DNA of 20,253 bases. Source: BM520 sp964474455. Lineage in GTDB: Bacteria; Bacteroidota; Bacteroidia; Bacteroidales; BM520. The DNA lies in assembly GCA_964474455.1 (NCBI GenBank), contig CAYYSU010000046.1, positions 1 through 20,253 on the forward strand, read 5' to 3'. The notes below the pieces were generated by a model. That model made no database searches. It had not been told where the DNA came from and worked only from the letters and a program-made list of their open reading frames with translations. Position numbers and translations under genes: made by a program. This document shows positions 1-7,941 of this stretch, piece by piece; the first letter of the stretch is position 1; the number at the start of each line of letters is the position of its first letter.

Positions 1-1206
1 ATAAATTTTAATATAGGTATTGGCTTGATGTTTTTTCTGCTGTCATTTTGGGTGAAATATTATGAGAAACCATCCATCCCTGTGCTGTTAATTTTAATGA
101 TTCTGCCATTATTAATATACGTTACTCATATTTTTGTTTATGGGATAGCAATATTTGCAGTGGGAGCTTTTATTTGTGTTAGCATAATTTTTCAATTACG
201 CCACAGAAAAGCTCTTGCATTTTCTCTAAAGTCTTTGGCGCTTTTAATTATCTCAAATATTATTCCCGGTATTATTTTTTTTAATTACTTTTTTACACAA
301 ACAGGTGTAACATCATCAGTGTCGCTTGGGACTATCTGGGTGAATCAAATAATCGATTTTTTTAATTTACAATTTTTGGTTGGATATAACTCAATCCTTG
401 AAGGGGCCTCCCTAAGAATCCTTATGATCTCATTAGGGTTCTTAATAGGATTATCTTTAATTTCCCGGCTTGTTCCGGCTCTAAGGAAACATCATGCCGC
501 TATCGACTCTGATGAAAATAAGCAAATTTATAATATTAGTAATATTATTGTAATTAGTTTACTGATTATAGCTTTGTTACTGTTTCCCGGATCGATAAAG
601 GGAGCCGGAAACTTTGTTGATAAGCGAATTCAAACCATGTTGTGCATGTTTTGTTTGATAGGTATTGTCTCACTTGCGTCAAAGGCAAAATATGAGAAGT
701 TATTGCTTTTGGCTATTATTCCCGTCTTGATAAGTGCTAACATTCATAAGAAATACCTTTTTACAAATTGGCAAAAAAAGGGATATCCTGTAGCTGAATA
801 TTTGATGGAATTATCAAATAACTGGGATGAATACTCATCGGCAATGGTCATTAAAGGAGATATTCCATGGTTTATGTTTCATTATGGAAATGCGCTTGGA
901 ATAGAGAGTAACGTTATTTGTTATGAGAATTATGAAACGCATAGTGGCCATTTTTGCGTTAGAAGAGCTGAGGATAGCCCAATAACCGATATCCAGAGAA
1001 AGGCGATATTTTATCGTCCAGCAAAAGTGCCATGGGATATGATTCTTCCCGACAATGCGCCGGATTATATCCTTATACTAAGCCACAAGGAAAGGGTAGA
1101 GCTGCCTGATGAAGTTTATCAGCATTATATTCTTGAATCAGAAGAAAAAGCTGGAATGTTCCTCATAGAGGTTCTGCGGAAAGATTCCTCCGCCTGCGTG
1201 AATTAG
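1..1206 (+). CDS. Polytopic membrane protein, C-terminal part (GT-C-like, partial at left edge)
   Basis: The frame is open from the first base of the window, so the gene almost certainly begins upstream; the first in-window Met codon (position 28) is not a convincing start. About 250 residues of strongly hydrophobic sequence form roughly seven membrane segments. They are followed by a soluble C-terminal domain of about 150 residues rich in W, Y and acidic residues. Many hydrophobic helices plus a C-terminal extracytoplasmic domain is the general plan of GT-C polyprenyl-phosphate-dependent glycosyltransferases and related envelope proteins, but no catalytic motif is visible because the N-terminal half is missing. 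The function is therefore not assigned. It converges with the minus-strand membrane-protein gene that ends at 1311. A degenerate copy of its own 3' end lies directly after its TAG stop. Confidence 0.75.
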   Translation: MNFNIGIGLMFFLLSFWVKYYEKPSIPVLLILMILPLLIYVTHIFVYGIAIFAVGAFICVSIIFQLRHRKALAFSLKSLALLIISNIIPGIIFFNYFFTQTGVTSSVSLGTIWVNQIIDFFNLQFLVGYNSILEGASLRILMISLGFLIGLSLISRLVPALRKHHAAIDSDENKQIYNISNIIVISLLIIALLLFPGSIKGAGNFVDKRIQTMLCMFCLIGIVSLASKAKYEKLLLLAIIPVLISANIHKKYLFTNWQKKGYPVAEYLMELSNNWDEYSSAMVIKGDIPWFMFHYGNALGIESNVICYENYETHSGHFCVRRAEDSPITDIQRKAIFYRPAKVPWDMILPDNAPDYILILSHKERVELPDEVYQHYILESEEKAGMFLIEVLRKDSSACVN

Positions 1207-1208
1207 TA

Positions 1209-1290
1209 ATGCCTTGGGAAATAACTCTTCCTGATAATATCATTTTTTATTAACCTACATGGAAAAGCTAGAGCTGCTGTCTTGTCGCCA
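1209..1290 (+). pseudogene. Decayed duplicate of the 3' end of the preceding gene
   Basis: Read from 1209, the DNA encodes MPWEITLPDN before hitting a stop at 1251. This parallels VPWDMILPDN encoded at 1027-1056 in the upstream gene. About 15 bases further on, 1254-1277 matches 1083-1106 of that gene at 19 of 24 positions by eye, ending in the shared TAGAGCTGC. The distance between the two matching blocks is 10 bases shorter than in the intact gene, so the reading frame is broken. This is what a decayed tandem paralogue or partial 3' duplication would leave. A further weak match (1300-1308 against 1165-1173) may extend the remnant almost to the stop of the converging gene. The call rests on manual alignment only. 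Confidence 0.55.
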
Positions 1291-1310
1291 TTGCTGAGAA
1301 TAGAGATTTG

Positions 1311-2711
1311 TTAATTACTTGATACTTTTTTGCGCGCCGCCTCATAATCAGGATACTCCAGTAAATCATTATAATTATCTGGTATTTTGTTTTTTAGAAA
1401 AACACTCCAGTATGCCTCTTTTGTCATGGAGACGTAGTGTATTATTCCTCGGTTGTATTGTTTAATTTGAAAGATGTTTAAAAGGATGAAAAGCATAATC
1501 ACAGATAGAGTTGTTACCTGTATCCACTTTCTTTTTTGTTTGAGGAGCATATCTATCATTGCTGCCATTGGGATGGCAAAAATAGCATAGTAATCGATGA
1601 AAGGCCTGCTGCCAAAACTGCCGCCAAACCACCAGAAACACCAGCTGGAAAAAACATATATTGTTATAACTGTTATAAACAGTGAAGGCCAAAATAGTCC
1701 GCGATGCTTCCTGTATAGAGGGATAAGTCCCAGTATTGCCAGCGCCATGAGAGGTGTGTAGAGCAACCAGCCTTTACGATAGCTGAAAAGTATATTTAGG
1801 ATTTGCGGTTCACTCCAGATAAACCCCTGCTCGCTGCCGTAGCTGTTGTAAAATAACTGCCCCGTGACAGAGTACCAGTAAAAGAGCTGTGGTATCCATA
1901 CTATGAACGCTGCAAGTATCATTATTAATACCTGTCTGTAATGCTTTAACAGATATCTTAATCGTTCTCCCAGGTCGCTGAATCTGCTAATATTTAACAA
2001 ACCAAAGAGTGCAATAATTATAATGTTACTGGGGCGAATAAGGATTATCAATCCGGTAGTAAAACCCAGCTGTATTGTTGTTTGCCATGATGGTCGTTCC
2101 AGCCATTTCAATAGCAGCCAGACAAACATTCCGATAAATGCAAAACTAATGGCATGAGACATTGCAGCCTCTTTTGTTCCGTAGTGCAGCAAGTTTGTTC
2201 CAAGGACAACAGCAATTAATGTAAGTGCGGCAGCCTTTTCTGAGTAATATAGCTCCAGAATACGCCTCAGGAAGTATATCCCCATGATAAAGAATAGCAC
2301 TGCGCCAAACTGTAACATAATGTGATATGGCATACTATAACCATGTGCTGGAATACCAAATATTTTTGCCCCAATGTGTGCGATAAAAAAAAATGGTGAG
2401 TAGCATAACGCCAGTCCTGTTGTATATTGAATTATTTTTTTACCATCCTCAGTTTGGTTCACCCATACATTATTTTTTTGTTCATCCTTGTACGGGTTAT
2501 TCTCATCAAAGAGAAAGTTGAATTGTAGATCATGATATATAAATGTTGCCGGCAGATATGCATAATACCCTTTTACATCACTTTTGATAACCCCTTCACC
2601 TTTTGTCCAGATATGGGAAAACACATTTATCAATATTACTATCAAAAGAATGACGTAATATGATGTTCTTATTGGTTTACGGGAAATTTTCTCCAGGTTA
2701 TGTTTTTTCAT
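1311..2711 (-). CDS. GT-C-like integral membrane protein (GT39/PMT-type candidate)
   Basis: A 466-residue protein with about ten hydrophobic segments (first at about residues 18-36, last at about 398-415) and short basic cytoplasmic ends. The first extracytoplasmic loop carries an SDVKGYYAYLP stretch (44-54). A WFGGSFGSRPFIDYY segment (361-375) before a late helix resembles the SFG-x-R-aromatic region found in bacterial family-39-like glycosyltransferases. From this I infer a glycosyltransferase using a lipid-linked sugar donor at the outer face of the inner membrane; the acceptor is unknown. The start codon lies 2 bp beyond the stop of the class A PBP gene, so the two are very probably co-transcribed and perhaps translationally coupled, which points to an envelope role. 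It could also be a non-enzymatic O-antigen-type membrane protein. The CDS is secure; the function is tentative. Confidence 0.7.
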   Translation of the reverse strand: MKKHNLEKISRKPIRTSYYVILLIVILINVFSHIWTKGEGVIKSDVKGYYAYLPATFIYHDLQFNFLFDENNPYKDEQKNNVWVNQTEDGKKIIQYTTGLALCYSPFFFIAHIGAKIFGIPAHGYSMPYHIMLQFGAVLFFIMGIYFLRRILELYYSEKAAALTLIAVVLGTNLLHYGTKEAAMSHAISFAFIGMFVWLLLKWLERPSWQTTIQLGFTTGLIILIRPSNIIIIALFGLLNISRFSDLGERLRYLLKHYRQVLIMILAAFIVWIPQLFYWYSVTGQLFYNSYGSEQGFIWSEPQILNILFSYRKGWLLYTPLMALAILGLIPLYRKHRGLFWPSLFITVITIYVFSSWCFWWFGGSFGSRPFIDYYAIFAIPMAAMIDMLLKQKRKWIQVTTLSVIMLFILLNIFQIKQYNRGIIHYVSMTKEAYWSVFLKNKIPDNYNDLLEYPDYEAARKKVSSN

Positions 2712-2713
2712 AA

Positions 2714-4975
2714 TTAGAATTCGTCATCTTCGTAAAGAGAATTTTTTTGTTGTTCCTGTTGTTGGGTCCATTCGTCACAGTCGATCTCTACAGATAATGG
2801 TTTCAATGGTTTATCAAATTCACCGCGGTAGAAATTCAGTGTTGTATCGGCATATATTTTTTGCAGATAGAGTGCAAATATCGGTAATGCCATATTGGCA
2901 CCCTGCCCCAAGCCTATAGTGCGAAAGTGTGCTGCCCGATCTTCACATCCTGTCCATACTCCGGTAGTAAGTTTAGGTGTCATACCCATAAACCATCCGT
3001 CAGAGTTGTTTTGTGTGGTTCCGGTTTTCCCGGCAATGGGGGTGTCAAAGCCATATTTATATCTTAGTCTGATACCTGTTCCTGTTTGTACTACGCCACG
3101 CATGAGCTCAATCATAAGGAATGCTGTCTCTTCGCTCATTGCTTCCTGTTGGTGCGGTTCAAAAGTATCGAGTATGTTTCCGTTTCGATCTTCAATACGA
3201 GTTATGAATACCGGTTCAATATATACGCCTTTGTTGACAAAGGTGTTAAGAGCACCAACCATTTCGTAGAGGCTAAGGTCGGCGGTACCAAGGGCTATAG
3301 AATAGACTTCGGGGATTTCAGATTTTACGCCCATACGCTGCGCCATCTGTATCACCGGTCGTGGTCCATAACGTTTTATGAGTCGTCCGCTGATCCAGTT
3401 GTTGGAGTGCGCAAGAGCCCACTTGAGGCTTACTTCGTGGCCGCGTCTGTTTGGTGAGTCGTTACGTGGCTCCCAGGTTTCACCATTACCCAGGTCGATA
3501 CTCACCTGTACATTGGGCAGAGTGCTGCATGGTGAGAATTCGCCTTCCTGCATCGCCAGGGTATATAGAAAGGGCTTAAAGGTCGATCCCACCTGACGGC
3601 GCATATGTGTTACGTTGTCGAATTGAAAGTATGAGTATTCAGGTCCGCAGGCATAAGCCTTTACGTGTCCTGTAACAGGCTCCATTGACATGAGTCCTGA
3701 GCGAAGGAAATTTTTATAATAACGAATGGAGTCCATGGGAGACATCAGAGTATCTATCTCTCCGTCCCAGCTAAAGATGGTCATTTCTGTAGGTGTGTTG
3801 AAAGATATCAGGATACTGTCTTTTGATGCTCCGGCATGTTTCAGCCCACGATATCGTGCAGAGCGCCTCATCGCCGATTCCATAAGATTGTTGATTTGCT
3901 CTTCTGCCACGTTTCTGTCGAACACGAAGGGCCCGTTTGTGTAGCCCCTCCAGTGTCTGTCAAACGCCGGTTGCAGGTCGAGGCCCAGGTGCTCACTGAT
4001 GGCCTCTTCGGCATAACGCTGTATCCGTGAGTCAATGGTGGTATAGATTCTTAAGCCATCGCGGTAGAGATCGTAGTTTGCACCATCGGCTTTTATATGA
4101 TTCTTACACCATCCATGTAACTTCTGACGTATATATTCACGAAAGTGCTTTGCAAGCCCTGTGGTATGATCCTGACGTTTGAATCCCCTCATATCAAGTT
4201 CTAAGGCCGATATGGAGTCATAATCAGCAGGGGTAAGAAATTGATATCGTTTCATCTGATTGAGAACAACATTTCTTCTTTTGGTGGCACGGTCGGGATG
4301 ACGTACCGGGCTATAGTAGCTGGGTGCGCGTAGAATCCCTACCAGAACGGCGGCCTCCTCAACATTTACTTCAGCGGGTGTTTTATTGAAGAAAATGCGG
4401 CATGCTGATTTTATACCATAGGCATTATTACCAAAAGCCACAGTATTAAGATACATGGCAATAATCTCCTGTTTTGTATAGTTGCGTTCCAGCTTTACTG
4501 CTGTCACCCACTCTTTAAATTTGATGGTTATTAAGTTGAGTTTATTATAATTTACTTTTCTCGGGAAGAGGTTCTTGGCCAACTGCTGTGTGATGGTAGA
4601 GCCGCCACCTTTGTTGTTGCCGGTAACAATACCTACTGCTACGCGCATCAACGCTTTTATATCAATACCGGAATGTTTTGTAAAGCGGATATCCTCGGTG
4701 GCAATAAGAGCATCCACAAGATTTGGGGATAGTTCTTCGTATGTGGTGTTGGATCTGTTTTCGATGTAATATTTTCCCATCAGCACTCCGTCATCGGAGT
4801 ATATCTCTGAGGCGAGGTTAGTATCGGGGTTTTCAAGCTCCTCGAAGCTGGGCATAAAGCCCATCCAACCTAAAGATATAGAGATGAAAATCATTGCCAC
4901 AAGGGCCATTACAGCACCATATATTATCCAGAGGATGCGCGTATATTTTCGATATGATCTTGTATTGTCTTCCAT
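2714..4975 (-). CDS. mrcA: Bifunctional class A penicillin-binding protein (PBP1A type)
   Basis: Polymerises lipid II and cross-links the glycan strands on the outer face of the cytoplasmic membrane. The 753 residues show one N-terminal membrane anchor (about 13-36). A GT51 transglycosylase domain follows, with ATEDIRFTKHSG (92-103, catalytic Glu in the ED pair) and GGGSTITQQLAKN (123-135). The transpeptidase domain has all three expected motifs: STFK (464-467, nucleophile S464), SNN (524-526) and KTGT (650-653). The length is normal for PBP1A, and the acidic, Gln-rich tail is not catalytic. The gene is 94 bp downstream of gldH, with a candidate -7 box in that gap, and 2 bp upstream of a GT-C-like membrane gene. 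The ATG at 4975 directly precedes a charged cytoplasmic tail, so the start is well supported. Confidence 0.96.
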   Translation of the reverse strand: MEDNTRSYRKYTRILWIIYGAVMALVAMIFISISLGWMGFMPSFEELENPDTNLASEIYSDDGVLMGKYYIENRSNTTYEELSPNLVDALIATEDIRFTKHSGIDIKALMRVAVGIVTGNNKGGGSTITQQLAKNLFPRKVNYNKLNLITIKFKEWVTAVKLERNYTKQEIIAMYLNTVAFGNNAYGIKSACRIFFNKTPAEVNVEEAAVLVGILRAPSYYSPVRHPDRATKRRNVVLNQMKRYQFLTPADYDSISALELDMRGFKRQDHTTGLAKHFREYIRQKLHGWCKNHIKADGANYDLYRDGLRIYTTIDSRIQRYAEEAISEHLGLDLQPAFDRHWRGYTNGPFVFDRNVAEEQINNLMESAMRRSARYRGLKHAGASKDSILISFNTPTEMTIFSWDGEIDTLMSPMDSIRYYKNFLRSGLMSMEPVTGHVKAYACGPEYSYFQFDNVTHMRRQVGSTFKPFLYTLAMQEGEFSPCSTLPNVQVSIDLGNGETWEPRNDSPNRRGHEVSLKWALAHSNNWISGRLIKRYGPRPVIQMAQRMGVKSEIPEVYSIALGTADLSLYEMVGALNTFVNKGVYIEPVFITRIEDRNGNILDTFEPHQQEAMSEETAFLMIELMRGVVQTGTGIRLRYKYGFDTPIAGKTGTTQNNSDGWFMGMTPKLTTGVWTGCEDRAAHFRTIGLGQGANMALPIFALYLQKIYADTTLNFYRGEFDKPLKPLSVEIDCDEWTQQQEQQKNSLYEDDEF

Positions 4976-5016
4976 CAGGATGTATCGTGGGTTCTTTAAA
5001 AAACTATTGTGTTATA

Positions 5017-5024
5017 CAAAAATA
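5017..5024 (-). promoter_or_regulatory. Candidate -7 box (TATTTTTG) for the PBP gene
   Basis: The minus strand reads TATTTTTG, matching the Bacteroidota -7 consensus TAnnTTTG, about 41 bases upstream of the PBP start. No convincing -33 TTG is seen at the usual distance, and the stretch is AT-rich, so a chance match is possible. It would allow PBP expression independent of gldH. Confidence 0.3.
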
Positions 5025-5069
5025 AACGCATAAAAGGATAATATCTTATCATACGTATATTTTAATACA

Positions 5070-5552
5070 TTATTCATATTTTACAACAGAGAGTCCCACA
5101 TCGTGAATATGTTCCAGAACTTGGTCCTCTTCACGCATTGCCTGTTGAAAGGCAAAACGATAATTCCCTGCGAGCCTGAAACGAATATTATTACTCAACA
5201 AAATGTGGTTTTCTTTAATTTTACCCAGTCCATCGCCCAGCCAGTTGCCACTATTATCACCAATAATAAACTCTATTGTGTCGCGAGTTATATTTCCGTT
5301 GGGATATTCGATATCTGCAAATACCCACAGGTTACGGTATTTGTAATTCACATCATGACGAATATGAAACAAAAGGTTGTAAGCCTGTAGAGTATCCTGC
5401 AGGGAGATTTCAAATATTGCGGGATTATTCTGATGCCATCCACCTTCGGGTATTTCAAAGTACTCTTCAAATGCTGTTTTACGTGAACATCCGACAAGAG
5501 TAACCAAAAGTGCCAGCGCCAGGACCGGTAATATGTTACAAAAATATTTCAT
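5070..5552 (-). CDS. gldH: GldH-family gliding-motility lipoprotein
   Basis: A 160-residue exported lipoprotein. The N-terminal 21 residues form a lipoprotein signal peptide with lipobox L-V-G-C, placing the lipidated cysteine at residue 22; the start is the only one that gives a complete signal. The mature part is mostly beta-strand-like, with the family's features: FHIRHDVNYKYRNLWVF (about 61-77), then TIEF and a GDGLG turn, and an aromatic-rich C-terminal strand. GldH is one of the Gld lipoproteins needed for gliding in flavobacteria, but it also occurs widely in Bacteroidia that do not glide, so its role here may be a more general envelope one. It lies 29 bp downstream of ricT and 94 bp upstream of the PBP gene on the same strand. 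Confidence 0.85.
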   Translation of the reverse strand: MKYFCNILPVLALALLVTLVGCSRKTAFEEYFEIPEGGWHQNNPAIFEISLQDTLQAYNLLFHIRHDVNYKYRNLWVFADIEYPNGNITRDTIEFIIGDNSGNWLGDGLGKIKENHILLSNNIRFRLAGNYRFAFQQAMREEDQVLEHIHDVGLSVVKYE

Positions 5553-5581
5553 GCCAAAGGTTTTTGAGCCCTGCGGCTATG

Positions 5582-6682
5582 TTAGTCATCAAAGCGGCTA
5601 AGATCTTCTTCCGAGATGCCCACTTCAAAATCAGTATTTTGTTTTTTTGTGAATGCAAAATCTTCCAGTTTTGGTGGTTTTTTCCCTTTTTTGTTCATAC
5701 TAATAATCTTATGAACCTCCTTTAATGGAATAGCCATCATACTGGAGTTATCATTGACATAGGAGTACCATACCAGCTGTCTGAATACGTCTGCTTTCAT
5801 ATATTCAGCATCTCCTTGTTTTGATTGCAGCATTAGATCTGTTGGAGGGAAATCTTTTAGTGCATTCAGGTACACCTCATGCTCGTAGTTGAGGCAGCAT
5901 TTCAGTTTAGAGCATTGTCCGGCAAGTTTTTGCGGGTTAAGGGAGAGTTGCTGAGTCCGGGCTGTGGATGTTGTCACCGATCGGAATCGTGTAAGCCATG
6001 TTACGCAGCACAGTTCTCTTCCACATGATCCTATACCACCCATTCTGGCAGCTTCCTGACGCACGCCAATCTGCTTCATTTCAATGCGAATACGGAATTG
6101 TTCTGCCAGGATTTTTATGAGCTGGCGGAAATCTACGCGGTCTTCTGCTGTGTAGTAGAAGATAGCTTTTGTTCCGTCGCCTTGTATTTCCACATCATTA
6201 AGTTTCATCTCCAATCCCAGGTCGTAAATGATCTTACGCGTTCTGAAGAGAGCGTCTTCTTCGCGAGAAACGGCATAAGTCCATTTTTCAATATCATTTA
6301 CACGCGCTTTTCGGTAAACTTTTTTTGTCTCTTCACCTGGAGTGAAGTTTTTCTTTGCCATTTGGCGTTCGACCATTTTTCCTGTCAGCGAGACAATACC
6401 TATATCATGGCCGGGAGAGGCTTCTACGGCTACTATATCACCGCCGGATAGAACCAGTTCTTCCGGTTTTAAGAAAAATTCTTTTCTGGAGTTTTTAAAT
6501 CTTATTTCAACATAATGCACATCTTCAGCGGCATCTGCCTCGGGCATTTTTAGAATTTCGTCCTGAACATCCAGTTTACAGGCTCCATGCGAAAAGCATC
6601 CTTCTCCTTTTGTGTTGGCATCGGGAGAGCTGATACAGCCACGGTACAGGAAGGGAGTTGTTTTGGAAGATATATGTGTCAT
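5582..6682 (-). CDS. ricT: RicT/YaaT-like PSP1-domain protein with cysteine clusters
   Basis: A 366-residue protein of the PSP1/YaaT family. In Bacillus, RicT forms a complex with RicA and RicF that carries Fe-S clusters and influences RNA processing and phosphorelay signalling. Diagnostic here is the central cysteine set: GSCGRELCC (218-226; C220, C225, C226) and CSKLKCCLNYEHEVY (257-271; C257, C262, C263). Further N-terminal cysteines at 16, 29 and 35 (GCFSHGACK) could add a second metal site. The C-terminal tail is charged and probably disordered. No ricA or ricF homologue is visible in the window, so the partner is unknown. The gene is 40 bp downstream of holB with its own candidate -7 box, and 29 bp upstream of gldH; the holB neighbourhood parallels the yaaT-holB pairing of Firmicutes. 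Confidence 0.9.
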   Translation of the reverse strand: MTHISSKTTPFLYRGCISSPDANTKGEGCFSHGACKLDVQDEILKMPEADAAEDVHYVEIRFKNSRKEFFLKPEELVLSGGDIVAVEASPGHDIGIVSLTGKMVERQMAKKNFTPGEETKKVYRKARVNDIEKWTYAVSREEDALFRTRKIIYDLGLEMKLNDVEIQGDGTKAIFYYTAEDRVDFRQLIKILAEQFRIRIEMKQIGVRQEAARMGGIGSCGRELCCVTWLTRFRSVTTSTARTQQLSLNPQKLAGQCSKLKCCLNYEHEVYLNALKDFPPTDLMLQSKQGDAEYMKADVFRQLVWYSYVNDNSSMMAIPLKEVHKIISMNKKGKKPPKLEDFAFTKKQNTDFEVGISEEDLSRFDD

Positions 6683-6708
6683 ATATTAATAATCAAAGTT
6701 TTCAAACG

Positions 6709-6716
6709 CAAAGATA
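6709..6716 (-). promoter_or_regulatory. Candidate -7 box (TATCTTTG) for ricT
   Basis: The minus strand reads TATCTTTG in the 40-bp gap between holB and ricT, 26 bases before the ricT ATG, a perfect match to TAnnTTTG. No clear -33 TTG is present in the end of holB. It could give ricT-gldH expression independent of holB. Confidence 0.4.
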
Positions 6717-6722
6717 ACAAAA

Positions 6723-7862
6723 TCATGCGTTCCGATTTGGGATATGAAGGAAATTACTCATCTTAAAAGAGAGATCCATAAGAATGATATTGGCATTGCC
6801 ATATCTGCCAATTTGGAATATGGCATCATTAAGTTCATTATAAAACCCCGGCAAAACGTCAGGGTGTATAAACGGAGATACATTATCAACGAATGTCTTC
6901 TCTTCGCCTATTCTGTATGTTAGTTCTGAAGCACCGCTGTTTACCAACATGGCATCACGGATTAGCTCCTGCGCATAAAGCAGGAACTTACGTGTCTCTT
7001 CTCTGTTGCTTGTGGATAACTGGGTGACAGCAGCATTTATCTGTGTTATGGATGCGGCAAAACACCCTCGCAACCAGCTGCGGAAGAGGATGAAGTTAGC
7101 TTTATTGTTATCTTCTCCGGCCATAAGAATTGCTTTGCGGAGATTCCCCTCAGCACGTATGGCGATATTAGAAGCCTTTTCTTCCGACAAACCATTATCA
7201 TTAATAAGAATCTGTCGTAACTCTTCTACCGGATAAGGAGTGAATTTTACCAACTGAGTACGTGATTTTATTGTGTTCAGGATGAGATCTTGGTTTTCTG
7301 CCACCAGAAGAAACAGTGTCTTCTCAGGTGGTTCCTCAAGGATTTTCAGCAGCTTTGGAGCAGCAGAATAATATAGCCGCTCCACCATCCAAATGACCAC
7401 AACACGATATTCTGACTCATAGGATTTAAGACTCAGGTTTTTAATAATATTTGAGCAATCGCGAGCGTTGATAATGGTATTTTTCGACTCCAAACGAATC
7501 TTTTTATGCCAGTCATCAATGTTGATAAGCTGCTTTTTCTCTATCAGAAGCTCACGCCATTCACTTATATAATCTATGCTGGTAGCATGCTGTATATCTT
7601 TTCTGTTGGCAACAGGATATATGAAGTGCAGGTCGGGATGCGCAAGATTATTGTATTTTACGCACGACGGGCATATGCCACAGCTGTCGTACTCGGTACG
7701 ATTTTTACAATTCACATACTGGGCATAAGCTATTGCCATTGCCAGTTTATTTGTTCCCTCTGCACCCAGAAACAGCTGGGTATGACTGACGCGCTGATCG
7801 TTGACAGCTTTTATCAATCTCTGTTTAATTTTTTCCTGACCGGATATATCTTTAAATTGCAT
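6723..7862 (-). CDS. holB: DNA polymerase III delta' subunit (clamp loader)
   Basis: A 379-residue AAA+ family protein, probably the delta' subunit of the clamp loader that places the sliding clamp on primed DNA. The N-terminal FKDISGQEKIKQRL segment (3-16) is the usual RFC-box-like start of DnaX/HolB proteins. The P-loop region GAEGTNKL (33-40) has lost the Ser/Thr after Lys, and the Walker B region is degenerate, so it is probably not an ATPase, as expected for delta' rather than DnaX. Four cysteines (C52, C61, C64, C67) form the zinc module. LLKILEEPPEKTLFLLV (171-187) and a Sensor-1-like KSRTQ (199-203, SRT instead of SRC) are present. The next internal Met (residue 42) would remove the P-loop, so the start at 7862 is required. 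It heads the minus-strand cluster and diverges from the peptidase genes. Confidence 0.93.
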   Translation of the reverse strand: MQFKDISGQEKIKQRLIKAVNDQRVSHTQLFLGAEGTNKLAMAIAYAQYVNCKNRTEYDSCGICPSCVKYNNLAHPDLHFIYPVANRKDIQHATSIDYISEWRELLIEKKQLINIDDWHKKIRLESKNTIINARDCSNIIKNLSLKSYESEYRVVVIWMVERLYYSAAPKLLKILEEPPEKTLFLLVAENQDLILNTIKSRTQLVKFTPYPVEELRQILINDNGLSEEKASNIAIRAEGNLRKAILMAGEDNNKANFILFRSWLRGCFAASITQINAAVTQLSTSNREETRKFLLYAQELIRDAMLVNSGASELTYRIGEEKTFVDNVSPFIHPDVLPGFYNELNDAIFQIGRYGNANIILMDLSFKMSNFLHIPNRNA

Positions 7863-7869
7863 TGTAGTG

Positions 7870-7877
7870 CAAAGATA
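7870..7877 (-). promoter_or_regulatory. Candidate -7 box (TATCTTTG) for holB, nearly leaderless
   Basis: The minus strand reads TATCTTTG, a perfect TAnnTTTG match, with only seven bases (CACTACA) between the box and the holB ATG. With a usual box-to-start distance, the transcript would carry a leader of about 0-4 bases. No strong -33 TTG is evident, so the promoter call itself is moderate. Confidence 0.45.
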
Positions 7878-7911
7878 AAAATTGTTTGGAGTGATTTTCC
7901 CTGAAAGATAT

Positions 7912-7919
7912 TAACTTTG
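7912..7919 (+). promoter_or_regulatory. Candidate -7 box (TAACTTTG) for the peptidase genes
   Basis: TAACTTTG matches the TAnnTTTG consensus 22 bases before the ATG at 7942. A TTTG at 7885-7888 could serve as the -33 element, though its spacing (23 bases) is slightly long. It shares a 79-bp divergent intergenic region with the holB promoter. Confidence 0.5.
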
Positions 7920-7941
7920 TTGTTTATAATAAGATTTTAAA

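Noticed and set aside
2895..3596. Several plus-strand open frames inside the PBP gene
   Set aside because: They mirror the transpeptidase domain on the other strand and resemble no known protein.
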